Numbered from the stretch's first letter, positions 34,897-44,060 are shown. The stretch: DNA of 64,000 nt from Nocardia sp. CNY236 (GCF_000482385.1 NZ_AXVD01000011.1:124001-188000), one strand, 5' to 3'. The notes: generated from the sequence alone by a model not told the origin. Numbers and translations are program-made.

Positions 34897-36027
34897 ATGG
34901 ATTTCGAACTCACCGCTGAACAGAACTTGCTTCGCGACACCATTCGCGATCTGCTCGCGGGTACCTACGACGCCGAAACCCGGTCGAAAGTCACCGATTC
35001 CGAACTCGGCTGGAGCCGCGATGTGTGGCGCCAGCTCGCCGAACTCGGCGTACTCGGTTTGCCCTTCTCCGAAGCCGACGGCGGCGCTGGTGCCGGGCCG
35101 GTGGAGACGATGGTTGTGCTGGAAGAGTTCGGGCGCAGGCTCGCACCGGAACCGATTCTGGATGCGGTGTGGGTGCCGGGCGGGCTTGTCGCCAGGGCGG
35201 GCACGGCCCAGCAATGCCAACGGATCCTGCCGGAGGTGGCGGCCGGCACGAAACTACTCGCCTTTGCCCATTCCGAACCCGGGGCTCGCTGGCCGTCCAT
35301 GGAGCCGACGACCACCGCGACAGTGTCCGCTCGAGGGGGCTTCTACACGCTCACCGGCGTCAAGAACCCGATCCCGCACGGTGATTGCGCCGACGAGTTG
35401 GTGGTCAGTGCCCGGCTGCCGGACGGTGAGGTAGGGCTGTTCCTGGTTGCACCGGACGCGTCGGGTGTCGTGTGTAAGCCGTACCGCACGATGGACGGTC
35501 AGCGCGGTGCACAGCTGGAGCTGGCCGACGTGGTGGCCGAGCGGCTCGGGGAGGCGGGGGCGACCGAGGTGATCGCCTCGGTGCTGACCCGGGCACAGGC
35601 AGGTCTATGCGCGGAGTCGGTCGGTGCCATGGACGAGGTATTGCAGCTGACCTCGGCATATCTTGTGCAGCGCAAGCAATTCGGTGTCTCGCTGTCGAAA
35701 TTCCAGACACTTACTCAGCGGGCGGCGGACATGTACGTGTCCTTGGAGTTGGCGCGCAGCATGAGCATGTATGCGACAGCGTCGCTGGCCGGCGGAGGCG
35801 ACGATCCAGTGGTCGCCTCCCGTGCGAGGCTGCGCGTCGGTCGTGCGGCCCGGCACATCGGGCAGGAGGCGATCCAGATGCACGGCGGCATCGGCATGAC
35901 TGCCGAGTACCCCGTAGGCCACTACGTGGCCCGGCTGACCGCGATCGAGCGCACGCTCGGTGGGCTCCTGGAGCATCAGCGCGTCCTCAGCTCCCGAGTC
36001 GGCGAATACGTTCTGCCCGAACTATAG
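34897..36027 (+). CDS. Acyl-CoA dehydrogenase, FadE family (second of a pair)
   Basis: This 376-residue protein belongs to the acyl-CoA dehydrogenase superfamily but is more divergent than its neighbour. In the position of the usual SEPDAGSD motif it has AHSEPGARWPSM, and the C-terminal signature is HGGIGMTAEYPVGHY. The middle (RKQFGVSLSKFQTLTQRAADMY) is typical of the family. With the preceding gene 9 bp upstream it probably forms a heteromeric enzyme in which only one subunit type holds full catalytic residues. A hairpin terminator follows 30 bp after its stop. Confidence 0.9.
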   Translation: MDFELTAEQNLLRDTIRDLLAGTYDAETRSKVTDSELGWSRDVWRQLAELGVLGLPFSEADGGAGAGPVETMVVLEEFGRRLAPEPILDAVWVPGGLVARAGTAQQCQRILPEVAAGTKLLAFAHSEPGARWPSMEPTTTATVSARGGFYTLTGVKNPIPHGDCADELVVSARLPDGEVGLFLVAPDASGVVCKPYRTMDGQRGAQLELADVVAERLGEAGATEVIASVLTRAQAGLCAESVGAMDEVLQLTSAYLVQRKQFGVSLSKFQTLTQRAADMYVSLELARSMSMYATASLAGGGDDPVVASRARLRVGRAARHIGQEAIQMHGGIGMTAEYPVGHYVARLTAIERTLGGLLEHQRVLSSRVGEYVLPEL

Positions 36028-36057
36028 GACTGCGCTACCCGAACCAGAGGACTGCTG

Positions 36058-36080
36058 TGGTGGTGCTGCGCGCACCACCA
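36058..36080. terminator. Hairpin between convergent fadE and the 36083 gene
   Basis: TGGTGGTGC and GCACCACCA form a perfect 9-bp stem with a 5-nt loop. The hairpin lies in the 55 bp between two converging genes, 3 bp from the minus-strand stop, and can serve both directions. Confidence 0.75.
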
Positions 36081-36082
36081 TC

Positions 36083-36730
36083 TCATTGTGCGTCGATTCG
36101 AGTGCCGGTTGCGTTCTGCGCGATCGGGTCGTCCGGGTCGGTGTCGATTGCCTGCACAATGGTAGTAAGGGCGTTTGCCGAGGTCGGAGTGATGCTGGAC
36201 GGTCCTGGCGCGCTGTCGCCAGTTCGCGCGGGCAGTGTCGGTTCTTCGACGAGTGTCGGCACTTCTGCGAGTGTTGGTGTCTGGGAGAGTTCCGGCACAT
36301 CGGCGGACAGCGGTTCGGAAGACCGTAGCGCGTGAGTCAGCGGCGGCGACTCCGCCTGCGTGATGCTCGGCGAGGTGGTCTCGTCTGGCATCGATGTCGA
36401 ACGCTCGGCGGACGTGCTGGCAAGGTTGCTGCTGGCTGTGGTGCTGCCCGCTGTGGTGCTGCTGGCGAAGCCGGTGAACGGGGTCGGAGGTTGTCGCCGA
36501 TACGGCGCGACCTTCCAACTCGGCGACGGTGGGATGATCACCTCGGCTGTCGTCGGACCGGCGGCGATCTCCTGGAGGACCGGTTCGGCCTGCTGGGCAG
36601 CACGCAGCGGCGGAGGCGGGACATAGGTGTCCTGCGAGTCGATGCCGTACACCCCGACCACGACGAGTCCAACGGAAACTGCTCCCACGGCGACCGCCGA
36701 GCCAGCGATCGTGGCCTTGTTGCTGTCCAT
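36083..36730 (-). CDS. Single-pass membrane protein with disordered Ser/Thr/Pro-rich extracytoplasmic region
   Basis: This 215-residue protein has a short N-terminal cytoplasmic stub. A transmembrane segment follows at about residues 6-29 (TIAGSAVAVGAVSVGLVVVGVYG). The rest is low-complexity Pro/Ser/Thr/Glu-rich sequence, including TLAEVPTLVEEPTLPA. The ATG at 36730 is preferred because GGAGT precedes it; an in-frame ATG three codons upstream is less likely. I do not recognise a domain. The composition suits an exposed, possibly glycosylated stalk. Function is unknown. The gap to the next gene upstream (36731-37015) holds no other gene that I can support. Confidence 0.65.
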   Translation of the reverse strand: MDSNKATIAGSAVAVGAVSVGLVVVGVYGIDSQDTYVPPPPLRAAQQAEPVLQEIAAGPTTAEVIIPPSPSWKVAPYRRQPPTPFTGFASSTTAGSTTASSNLASTSAERSTSMPDETTSPSITQAESPPLTHALRSSEPLSADVPELSQTPTLAEVPTLVEEPTLPARTGDSAPGPSSITPTSANALTTIVQAIDTDPDDPIAQNATGTRIDAQ

Positions 36731-37015
36731 CGGTGACACTCCTGGTGTATCTCGAGTGGCCTCACGATACTCGGGGCCGGGTCATCGGGCGCGGCAGGTC
36801 GTCGCGGGTGTGCTCGAGCAAAGCGTGTAAAACACTGACAATTCAGATATCGAATTGGTCTCTTCGGCGTGTCGCGGGCACGTGTCGCTGTCGTGCAACG
36901 ATCGGCCGTCGTAGCGTTGGGCGGAAAGTTATGGGTGAGACGCCCGTGTCGAACCGCGAGACATGTTGTGTGAGAACGTGACAGTGGTTCTCCGGCCGGC
37001 GTCATCGAGGAGTGG

Positions 37016-37300
37016 ATGATGGGTGCTTACTCGACAGCGTCACGGCATGGGTCACCCCGTGCTGCCGAGGAGACGGTGTCGGCCACAGTGCGGCAGATGG
37101 CCTCGATCCCGGCCGCCCGCACACTGTCTACGATGCTTTTGCGCATTTCGGCGTGGGCGATCTTTGTCGGAGGTGGGGCCGCAGCGGTGCTCGGTATCGC
37201 CGGATTGCACGTCGAAATCACCGTCGCCGGGCTCATTCTCGCGTGTACGTCGGGACTGGTGCTGCTGAAGCTACGTGCCAGTACCGACGATACCGACTGA
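37016..37300 (+). CDS. Small membrane protein with two transmembrane helices
   Basis: This 94-residue protein has a polar N-terminus and two hydrophobic helices (about 46-62 and 67-84). A GAGGAG site precedes tandem ATGs at 37016 and 37019; either may be used. The protein has no recognisable domain. It sits 72 bp upstream of the endonuclease IV gene on the same strand, but nothing shows a functional link. Confidence 0.62.
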   Translation: MMGAYSTASRHGSPRAAEETVSATVRQMASIPAARTLSTMLLRISAWAIFVGGGAAAVLGIAGLHVEITVAGLILACTSGLVLLKLRASTDDTD

Positions 37301-37372
37301 AGTTCGCGTTCGCCTCGGCTGCTTCGGCGTCACTGCCGGGCGATGTCGGAAGCGGTCGATAGGCTGGCCGGT

Positions 37373-38143
37373 ATGCGCATTGGAGCACATGTCCGCCTCG
37401 ACAGCGACCCGATCGGCTTCGGTGAGCGACTGGGCGCCGAGGTGATTCAGATGTTCGTCGTCGATCCGCAGAGTTGGGACAAACCCGTCCCTCATCCGCG
37501 GGCCGAACAGATCCGCACGAGTTCGATCGACGTCGTGATCCATTCCTCCTACCAGATCAACGTGGCCAGCCTCAACAACCGGCTGCGCATGCCCTCGCGC
37601 AACGCGGTGGCACAGCAGGCGAAGGCGGCCGCGGAGCTCGGCGCTTTCGGCCTGGTCGTCCACGGAGGACACGTACGTTCCGACGCCGAGCGCGACACCG
37701 GAATAGACAACTGGCGCAAGCTGTTCGAGCGCCAACAGGACAAGGGCGGTTTCGCGGTGCCGATCCTGATCGAGAACACCGCCGGCGGCAACCATGCCAT
37801 GGCCAGGCACTTCGATGCCATCGCACGACTGTGGGACGCCGTGGGTGACTACGGTGCGGGTTTCTGTCTGGACACCTGCCACGCGTGGGCGGCCGGCGAG
37901 GACTTGATCGGCATCGTGGAGCGGATCGAGGCGATCACCGGCCGGATCGATCTGGTGCACCTGAACTCCTCGCGTGACGAGTTCGATTCCGGCGCCGACC
38001 GGCATGCCAACTTCGCCCATGGCACCATCGACCCACAGCTGCTCGCCGAGGTATGTAGGACAGCTCGCGCCCCTGTCGTCCTCGAAACCCCCGCAGATGG
38101 TATCGCCGATGATCTGGCATACCTGCGGCAACACCTCGGCTGA
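37373..38143 (+). CDS. nfo: Endonuclease IV (AP endonuclease)
   Basis: This 256-residue enzyme incises DNA at abasic sites in base-excision repair. The metal-site segments of the TIM-barrel family are present. These are VIHSSYQIN, LVVHGGHV, LIENTAGG (Glu), FCLDTCHAWAAG (Asp and His), VHLNSSRDEFDSGADRHANFAHG (His, Asp, His) and the terminal VLETPADG (Glu). The ATG at 37373 gives MRIGAHV, the usual N-terminus. The sequence is somewhat shorter at the N-terminus than E. coli Nfo but matches the actinobacterial form (M. tuberculosis Rv0670). The CoA-transferase gene follows within 64 bp. Confidence 0.93.
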   Translation: MRIGAHVRLDSDPIGFGERLGAEVIQMFVVDPQSWDKPVPHPRAEQIRTSSIDVVIHSSYQINVASLNNRLRMPSRNAVAQQAKAAAELGAFGLVVHGGHVRSDAERDTGIDNWRKLFERQQDKGGFAVPILIENTAGGNHAMARHFDAIARLWDAVGDYGAGFCLDTCHAWAAGEDLIGIVERIEAITGRIDLVHLNSSRDEFDSGADRHANFAHGTIDPQLLAEVCRTARAPVVLETPADGIADDLAYLRQHLG

Positions 38144-38206
38144 CTGGCAATGGCCGAGTCGCACGATAGCGCGGAAACCACCGATGGCATGGTCCACACT
38201 GGTGGC

Positions 38207-39466
38207 ATGAGTATTCGGCCGCTGGATGGCGTGCGTGTCCTGGAACTCGGCAACTACATCGCCGCCCCGACCGCCGGGCGTATGCTCGGTGATTTCGGAG
38301 CAGAAGTGATCAAGGTGGAACGTCCCGGGACCGGCGACGAGTTGCGCAACTGGCGTCTGTACGGCGGTGACACCTCGATGCTCTATCGGACGATCAATCG
38401 CAACAAGAAGTCGATCACCGTGAATCTGGGTACCGAGTCCGGGCGCGCCGTCGTCTTGGATCTGATCCGACACTGCGATGTGCTCTTGGAGAACTTCCGG
38501 CCCGGAATACTCGAAAAGTGGGGTCTCGGCCCAGAGGCGCTGAACGAGGTGAACCCGGACCTGGTGATCACCCGGATCTCGGGTTATGGACAGACCGGGC
38601 CGCTGTCCGGGCGCCCTGGCTTCGCCGCGATCGCCGAGGCGGTGGGTGGTCTGCGCGAGTTGGTCGGCGACCCGGATCGCGCACCGGTACGTACCGGGGT
38701 CTCGATCGGAGACTCCATCGCGGGGATCTACGCGGCGTTCGGTACCGTGACCGCGCTGTTGCAGCGGGCACGCCGGACCGCGAACGACGAGCGGATTCCA
38801 TTACAGGAACGTGTGATCGACGTGGCACTCAACGAGGCGATCCTGTCGGTGATGGAGTCGTTGATACCGGACTATCTCGCATACGGTGTCCAGCGCGAAC
38901 GCGTGGGAGGCCGGATGGAGGGGATCGCGCCGAGCAACGCCTACCAGTGTGCCGACGCAGCCAGCATCATCATCGGCGGCAACGGGGACGCGATATTTCA
39001 GCGCTACATGGCGGTCATCGACCGTCCGGACCTGGCCAGCGATCCGGAACTGCAGGACAATGCCGGCCGGTGGCGCCATCGTGAGCGGCTCGATGCAGCC
39101 ATCGGTGAGTGGACGATCCGGCATAGTCGTGCCGAGGCGCTCCAGTACCTCGAAGCTGCAGGCATACCCTGCGGTCCGATCTATTCGGCCGCCGACATCG
39201 TCGCCGACGAGCAATACCGAGCCCGCAACATGATTCAACCGTTCATGGTCGATGTCGGGGCGTCGCAGCCGAAATCCGTCGGTTTCCCCGGCATCGTTCC
39301 GGTGATCGGCGAGCAGTCGCTACCCATTCGCAGCGTCGGACCCGACTTAGGTGAGCACACTCGAGAGGTGTTGTCGCAGTTGCTCGGGATGAGCAAGGCA
39401 GAAGTGGACGCGCTACAGGGTGGCGCGGGTGTCGGTAGCCGCGGTTCGACCGAGGAGCAACGGTGA
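38207..39466 (+). CDS. CaiB/BaiF-family (class III) CoA transferase
   Basis: This 419-residue enzyme transfers CoA between carboxylic acids. The N-terminus (LDGVRVLELGNYIAAPTAGRMLGDFGAEVIKVE) and FRPGILEKWGLG are family-typical. The catalytic aspartate is Asp169 in VSIGDSIAG. A start at 38150 would add 19 residues; the ATG at 38207 aligns better with the family. Its TGA overlaps the GTG start of the HMG-CoA-lyase-like gene (GTGA), so the two are coupled. This pairing recurs in pathways that activate and cleave 3-hydroxy-3-methyl dicarboxylates, such as citramalate, itaconate or 3-methylglutaconate derivatives. Confidence 0.92.
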   Translation: MSIRPLDGVRVLELGNYIAAPTAGRMLGDFGAEVIKVERPGTGDELRNWRLYGGDTSMLYRTINRNKKSITVNLGTESGRAVVLDLIRHCDVLLENFRPGILEKWGLGPEALNEVNPDLVITRISGYGQTGPLSGRPGFAAIAEAVGGLRELVGDPDRAPVRTGVSIGDSIAGIYAAFGTVTALLQRARRTANDERIPLQERVIDVALNEAILSVMESLIPDYLAYGVQRERVGGRMEGIAPSNAYQCADAASIIIGGNGDAIFQRYMAVIDRPDLASDPELQDNAGRWRHRERLDAAIGEWTIRHSRAEALQYLEAAGIPCGPIYSAADIVADEQYRARNMIQPFMVDVGASQPKSVGFPGIVPVIGEQSLPIRSVGPDLGEHTREVLSQLLGMSKAEVDALQGGAGVGSRGSTEEQR

Positions 39467-40482
39467 GTGCGCCGGTGCTGCGCGATGTCACGTTGCGCGA
39501 CGGATTGCAACTGACCGGAAAGCTGCTGCCGACCCAACGCAAAGTGGATATCGTTCGTCGCTTGTTGGCGCTCGGTGTACCGGCGTTGGAGATCGGTTCG
39601 ATGGCGCGTCCCGACCTGGTCGCGCCGATGGCGAACACCATGGAGGTGGTTGCCGCGCTGACTCCGGAGGAGTTGAGTCGCTGCTGGGTGTGGGTGGCGA
39701 CGCCACGACATGTCGCGAAGGCCGCTGCGGTGGGCGTGCGCAACTTTCAGTACTGCTTCTCGGTGTCCGACGCGCACAATCGAGCGAATATCGGCCGTGA
39801 CACCGACGACAGCATTGCGGCGATGCCGGAGGCGGTGCGATTGGCCCGCGAGGTGGGCGGTTCGATCCAACTCTGTCTGGCCACCGCGTTCAGCTGCCCG
39901 TTCGACGGCCCGGTCGACGCGGAACGGGTGCTGGCCATTGCCCGTGATCCGCGGACCGACGGGGCTGCCGACATCGTGCTCGCCGACACCCTCGGACAGG
40001 CGTATCCGGGGCACGTGGCCACGCTCGTGGCCGCGGTACGGGAGCGTACGCCGCGCCGACGTGTGGTGTTCCACGGGCACGATACGTGGGGAATGGGCGT
40101 GGCCAACACGCTGGCCGCAGTCGCTGCGGGGGCGGATATGGTCGACGGTGCACTCGGTGGGTTGGGCGGTTGCCCGTTCGCGCCGGGCGCGAGCGGCAAT
40201 ACCGCCTCGGAAGACATCCTGTTCGCGACCAGGCCGCAATGGTTCACCCCGGCCACACTCGCCGCCATGGTCGAGATGTCGACCGAATTGCTGGCCGATC
40301 TCGGCGAGCCCAACCGGTCACGTGCTGTGGAGGGTGCCCGATCGAGGGCGTCGGCCTTCCCCTGGGTGGTCTCGGCGGCGTCCGCCGCGCCTCGGGGTGT
40401 CGAGGTGGAACGCGCCGAAGAAATCGGTAGTACTCGGCGCGTCGGGGAAGTCCCTGATGGCGGTCGGGCGCAAACGCGGTAA
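39463..40482 (+). CDS. Hydroxymethylglutaryl-CoA-lyase-like enzyme
   Basis: This 339-residue TIM-barrel lyase cleaves a 3-hydroxy-3-methyl-acyl-CoA by retro-aldol or Claisen-type chemistry. Metal and catalytic residues are visible: Arg7-Asp8 (LRDVTLRDG), His204 and His206 (VFHGHDTWG) and Cys237 in GGLGGCPFAPGASGN. These match the HMG-CoA lyase signature. The GTG start at 39463 overlaps the CoA transferase stop, so the two enzymes are made together. That suggests a step in leucine or branched dicarboxylate degradation, or citramalyl-CoA cleavage. The C-terminal 40 residues are Arg/Glu-rich and not family-conserved. Confidence 0.88.
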   Translation: MSAPVLRDVTLRDGLQLTGKLLPTQRKVDIVRRLLALGVPALEIGSMARPDLVAPMANTMEVVAALTPEELSRCWVWVATPRHVAKAAAVGVRNFQYCFSVSDAHNRANIGRDTDDSIAAMPEAVRLAREVGGSIQLCLATAFSCPFDGPVDAERVLAIARDPRTDGAADIVLADTLGQAYPGHVATLVAAVRERTPRRRVVFHGHDTWGMGVANTLAAVAAGADMVDGALGGLGGCPFAPGASGNTASEDILFATRPQWFTPATLAAMVEMSTELLADLGEPNRSRAVEGARSRASAFPWVVSAASAAPRGVEVERAEEIGSTRRVGEVPDGGRAQTR

Positions 40483-40493
40483 GACTGTACGGC

Positions 40494-41270
40494 ATGACTT
40501 CGCAAGCGTTGGGCGCCGATGCCGCCGATACGGCGGTTCCCACCGAGACCGCTGCACGCGCCGTCGAGGTGACGAAGATCTACGGAGCGGGTGATACCCA
40601 AGTCAGAGCTCTGGACGGGGTGTCGGTCGAGTTCGCGAAGGAAGAGTTCACCGCGATCATGGGTCCGTCCGGCTCGGGGAAGTCGACCTTGATGCACTGC
40701 CTGGCCGGGCTGGACAGTGCCAGCCTGGGTGCCGTCCATATCGGAGACACCGATCTGACGACTTTGTCCGACAAGCAGATGACGCGGCTACGCCGAGACC
40801 GGATCGGATTCGTGTTCCAGGCGTTCAACCTGGTGCCGACGCTCACTGCACTGGAGAACATCACGTTGCCCCTGGACATTGCCGGACGAAAGCCCGACCA
40901 GGACTGGTTGGACACCGTGATCGAGCGGCTCGGATTGACCGATCGGCTGACGCACCGCCCCAGCGAGCTGTCCGGTGGGCAGCAGCAGCGGGTGGCCTGC
41001 GCGCGGGCCCTGGCCGGCAAACCGGAGATCATCTTCGGCGACGAACCGACCGGCAACCTGGACTCCCGCGCCTCGGAAGAGGTGTTGTCGATCCTGCGCG
41101 CAGCAGTCGACGAGTTCGGCCAGACGGTTGTCATCGTCACCCATGAGCCGCATGCGGCCGGATTCGCCGACCGCGTGGTCTTCCTGGCCGACGGACGTAT
41201 TGTGGACGAGCTGCGCGATCCGCGTGCCGATACGGTGCTCGATCGGATGAAGGCATTGGAGCAGGCGTGA
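40494..41270 (+). CDS. ABC transporter ATP-binding protein, MacB/LolD type
   Basis: This 258-residue ATPase has Walker A GPSGSGKST, signature LSGGQQQR, Walker B IIFGDEPTG and H-loop VTHEP, all intact. The sequence belongs to the LolD/MacB-type group, which works with FtsX-like permeases rather than importing solutes. The permease gene follows 34 bp later on the same strand. Its ATG at 40494 is 11 bp after the lyase gene. Systems of this kind in Gram-positive bacteria act in mechanotransmission, peptide or lipid release, or cell-envelope regulation. Confidence 0.93.
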   Translation: MTSQALGADAADTAVPTETAARAVEVTKIYGAGDTQVRALDGVSVEFAKEEFTAIMGPSGSGKSTLMHCLAGLDSASLGAVHIGDTDLTTLSDKQMTRLRRDRIGFVFQAFNLVPTLTALENITLPLDIAGRKPDQDWLDTVIERLGLTDRLTHRPSELSGGQQQRVACARALAGKPEIIFGDEPTGNLDSRASEEVLSILRAAVDEFGQTVVIVTHEPHAAGFADRVVFLADGRIVDELRDPRADTVLDRMKALEQA

Positions 41271-41304
41271 ACGCCCAGGTCCGGGAGAACGGGGGGCAGG
41301 GGTA

Positions 41305-43833
41305 GTGGCCGACAATCCGATCCGCACCGTCGCGCTGCGCAATCTCGCAGCCCACAAAGTCCGGCTCGCGCTGACCGTGCTGTCGGTGGTGCTCGGTACC
41401 GCCTTCATCGCGGGCTCGTTCGTGTTCACCGACACTTTGCAGCGCACGTTCGACGGTATCTTCGCCAACGAGGCCAAGGGCGTCGATGTGCGAGTGAGTC
41501 CCAAGGAGCTGCAAGCACAGGGCATTCCGAACGTCATCGTGGACGAGCTGGCCAAGTATCCGGGTGTCGGGACGGTGGCTCCCATGGTGAACGGCCCGGT
41601 CGTACTGCTGGATCCGAGCGGCAAGAAGGCGGTTCAAACCGGTGGTGCGCCGTCGTTCGGACGGTCGTATCTACCGCCGGAGCGCGCTGTCGCCGACACC
41701 GACGCGTTCGTTCGAGGAGCGCCCCCCGAGCGTCCGGGTGAGATCGGGCTCAGCGCCGCTGGGGCAGAGCGAGCCGGCCTGCAGATCGGCGACCGGACCA
41801 AGATCCTCATCCCGTCGCAACCCGAACCCGTCGATGTCACCCTCACCGGGATCTACGAGCAGCCCACGGACACCGGCGGGTTCATCGGTGTACTGTTCGA
41901 CGATGCGCAGGCGCGCGAGTTGTTCACCGACGGACAACATGTCGCCTACGTGGACATCGCGGCCGCCGGTATCTCCGGCGACGCGTTGCGCGACGACCTG
42001 GCAGAGCAATTGCCCGCCTACAAGGTGCAGAATGGCGAGCAGGTTCGCGAGGACCTGAAGCGAGACGTCGCCACCGCGTTGAACTTCATCAACTATTTTC
42101 TCCTCGCTTTCGGCGCCATTGCACTGATCGTCGGCACGTTCATCATCTACAACACGTTTTCGATGATCGTTGCGCAGCGACTGCGCGAGTTGGCGCTGCT
42201 GCGCGCCGTCGGTGCGAGTCGCCAACAGATCGGCCGGTCGGTGGTCGGCGAAGCCCTCGTCATCGGGTTGATCGGCAGTGCCATCGGCCTCGCGGGTGGG
42301 GTGGGGCTGGCATTCGGACTGTCGGCGGTATTGAATGCCTTCGACTTGGGATTGCCGACCGGATCGTTGGCCGTCCAACCGCGCACGATCGTGGTGGGAT
42401 TGCTGGTCGGTCTGGTGGTGACGACGGTGAGTGCCTACGCGCCGGCGCGCCGCGCTGCGCGGATTCCGCCGGTGCAGGCCATGCGGGAGGAGTTCGCCTC
42501 CGCTGGCGAGTCGCTGCGAGTGCGTACGCTCGTCGGGGCCGTGCTGGGTGTCATCGGTGTGGGGTTCGTCGTGTTCGGCGCACGACACACGGGCGGCTCG
42601 GCCGCGGCCACAGTCGGTGTCGGCGCGCTCGGGTTGATCTTCGCGGTGTTGCTTGCCGCGCCCGCGCTGTCGCAGCCGTTGGTCGCCGCACTCGGGGTGC
42701 TGGTGCGCCCGTTCGGATCGATCGGTCGCATGGCGGGCAACAATGCCGCGCGCAATCCTCGCCGTACCGCCGCGACTGCATTCGCACTTACGCTGGGGCT
42801 GATGCTGGTATCGGCGATCGGAATGCTCGGCACCTCGGCCAAGGCCAGCGTGGCGGTATTGGTGGACAAGGGCGTACGCGCCGACTACGTGTTGCGCGGG
42901 CCGCAATTGCTCGGCGTACCGTTCGGGGCCGCCGACGCGGTTCGCACCACGGTGCCCGGGGTTGCGGAAGCGATCGGTATCCGCGGCGCCGGTTTCAAGA
43001 TCGGCAACGATCAACTGATCGCCAGCTCGCCGGACGGGGCCTTGGATGGCGTACTCAGCTACGAAATCATTCGTGGTGGAGACACTCTCGGTGACCGCGA
43101 TGTTCTGTTGTCGGAGGACGAAGCCGACAAACGGGGATGGCAGGTCGGCGAGGAGGTGCGGCCGACCAGCGTGGACGGTAAGGAGATACCGCTCACGGTG
43201 ACCGGCGTCTACAAGAACAATCCGCTGCTGGGGCCCATGGTGATCTCGCCCGTGGTCTACGAGGAAGTGGTGCCGTTCAATTTCCGCACCGACCTGCTCG
43301 TTCTGGTCAAGGCGACGTCGGATGCAGACGTCGCGCAGATGCGCGCCGATCTGGAAAAAGCCACCGAGCAGTTCGTCGTGGTCCAGGTGCAAGATCGCGA
43401 AGAATTCAAAGGCGCGCAGGGCCAGCAGATCAACATGCTGCTCGCCATCCTCTATGGCCTGCTGGCCTTGGCGGTGGTGATCGCGATTCTGGGCATTGTG
43501 AACACACTCGCGCTGTCGGTGGTGGAGCGTCGTCGGGAGATCGGGATGCTCCGAGCCGTGGGCATGCTCCGTGCCCAAGTACGCCAGGCGATCTACCTGG
43601 AGTCGATGCTGATCGCACTGTTCGGTGCGGTCGTCGGATTGGCGCTCGGTATCGGTCTCGGTGTCGGGTTCCTGCGGACGCTGCGCAATTTCGGAATCGA
43701 TCAGATCGATATTCCTTGGACCCAATTGGTGCTGATGTTGTTCGGCTCGGGTGTCGTCGGAGTGCTGGCCGCACTGTGGCCGGCGGTCCGAGCGGCCCGT
43801 ACACCTCCGCTCGCGGCATTGGCAGATCTCTGA
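41305..43833 (+). CDS. FtsX-like ABC permease with two FtsX domains
   Basis: This 842-residue membrane protein has an N-terminal transmembrane helix followed by a large extracytoplasmic MacB-like domain. A first FtsX domain with about three helices (about 260-395) follows. Then come a helix pair, a second extracytoplasmic domain and a last FtsX domain (about 705-835). Motifs such as NTFSMIVAQRLRELALLRAVGASR and VNTLALSVVERRREIGMLRAVGM mark the two FtsX repeats. The start is a GTG at 41305. It forms a transporter with the preceding ATPase. A hairpin terminator lies just after the stop. Confidence 0.93.
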   Translation: MADNPIRTVALRNLAAHKVRLALTVLSVVLGTAFIAGSFVFTDTLQRTFDGIFANEAKGVDVRVSPKELQAQGIPNVIVDELAKYPGVGTVAPMVNGPVVLLDPSGKKAVQTGGAPSFGRSYLPPERAVADTDAFVRGAPPERPGEIGLSAAGAERAGLQIGDRTKILIPSQPEPVDVTLTGIYEQPTDTGGFIGVLFDDAQARELFTDGQHVAYVDIAAAGISGDALRDDLAEQLPAYKVQNGEQVREDLKRDVATALNFINYFLLAFGAIALIVGTFIIYNTFSMIVAQRLRELALLRAVGASRQQIGRSVVGEALVIGLIGSAIGLAGGVGLAFGLSAVLNAFDLGLPTGSLAVQPRTIVVGLLVGLVVTTVSAYAPARRAARIPPVQAMREEFASAGESLRVRTLVGAVLGVIGVGFVVFGARHTGGSAAATVGVGALGLIFAVLLAAPALSQPLVAALGVLVRPFGSIGRMAGNNAARNPRRTAATAFALTLGLMLVSAIGMLGTSAKASVAVLVDKGVRADYVLRGPQLLGVPFGAADAVRTTVPGVAEAIGIRGAGFKIGNDQLIASSPDGALDGVLSYEIIRGGDTLGDRDVLLSEDEADKRGWQVGEEVRPTSVDGKEIPLTVTGVYKNNPLLGPMVISPVVYEEVVPFNFRTDLLVLVKATSDADVAQMRADLEKATEQFVVVQVQDREEFKGAQGQQINMLLAILYGLLALAVVIAILGIVNTLALSVVERRREIGMLRAVGMLRAQVRQAIYLESMLIALFGAVVGLALGIGLGVGFLRTLRNFGIDQIDIPWTQLVLMLFGSGVVGVLAALWPAVRAARTPPLAALADL

Positions 43834-43837
43834 CCGG

Positions 43838-43874
43838 GGTTGGTGCACCGCGCCGATCGAGTGGCGCACCAACC
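43838..43874 (+). terminator. Terminator hairpin after the FtsX-like permease
   Basis: GGTTGGTGC (43838-43846) pairs perfectly with GCACCAACC (43866-43874) around a 19-nt loop that can itself pair partly. It begins 4 bp after the permease stop. Confidence 0.7.
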
Positions 43875-43976
43875 GAGAGCGACCGGTGTACACGCCTGCG
43901 GTGATCACCCGAACGACACCCGGCCCCGCGTAGTATCCGCAACACTGTGCCATTCGACCGTGGAGAAGGAGCTGTT

Positions 43977-44060
43977 ATGGATCCGTTCCGCATCGTGAAC
44001 ACGGTGGCGGCCTTGGCCGTCCAGGTATATTCCCTGTTCCAGAGCGTTATCGGTTTCTAG
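43977..44060 (+). CDS. 27-residue hydrophobic small protein with strong ribosome-binding site
   Basis: This short ORF begins MDPFRIVNTVAALAVQ and ends SVIGF. It is preceded by GAGAAGGAG about 7 nt upstream of the ATG, the best ribosome-binding site in the neighbourhood. It is predicted to be one amphipathic or membrane-inserting helix. It lies alone in the space between the FtsX-permease terminator and a strong hairpin 8 bp after its own stop, so it has its own short transcription unit. I know no family. It could be a membrane small protein, a toxin-like peptide or a regulatory leader; only the coding signals are evident. Confidence 0.55.
   Translation: MDPFRIVNTVAALAVQVYSLFQSVIGF

Noticed and set aside
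41671..43953. A 760-codon frame antisense to the FtsX-like permease
   Set aside because: Composition is His/Gln/Arg-rich shadow sequence without any domain.
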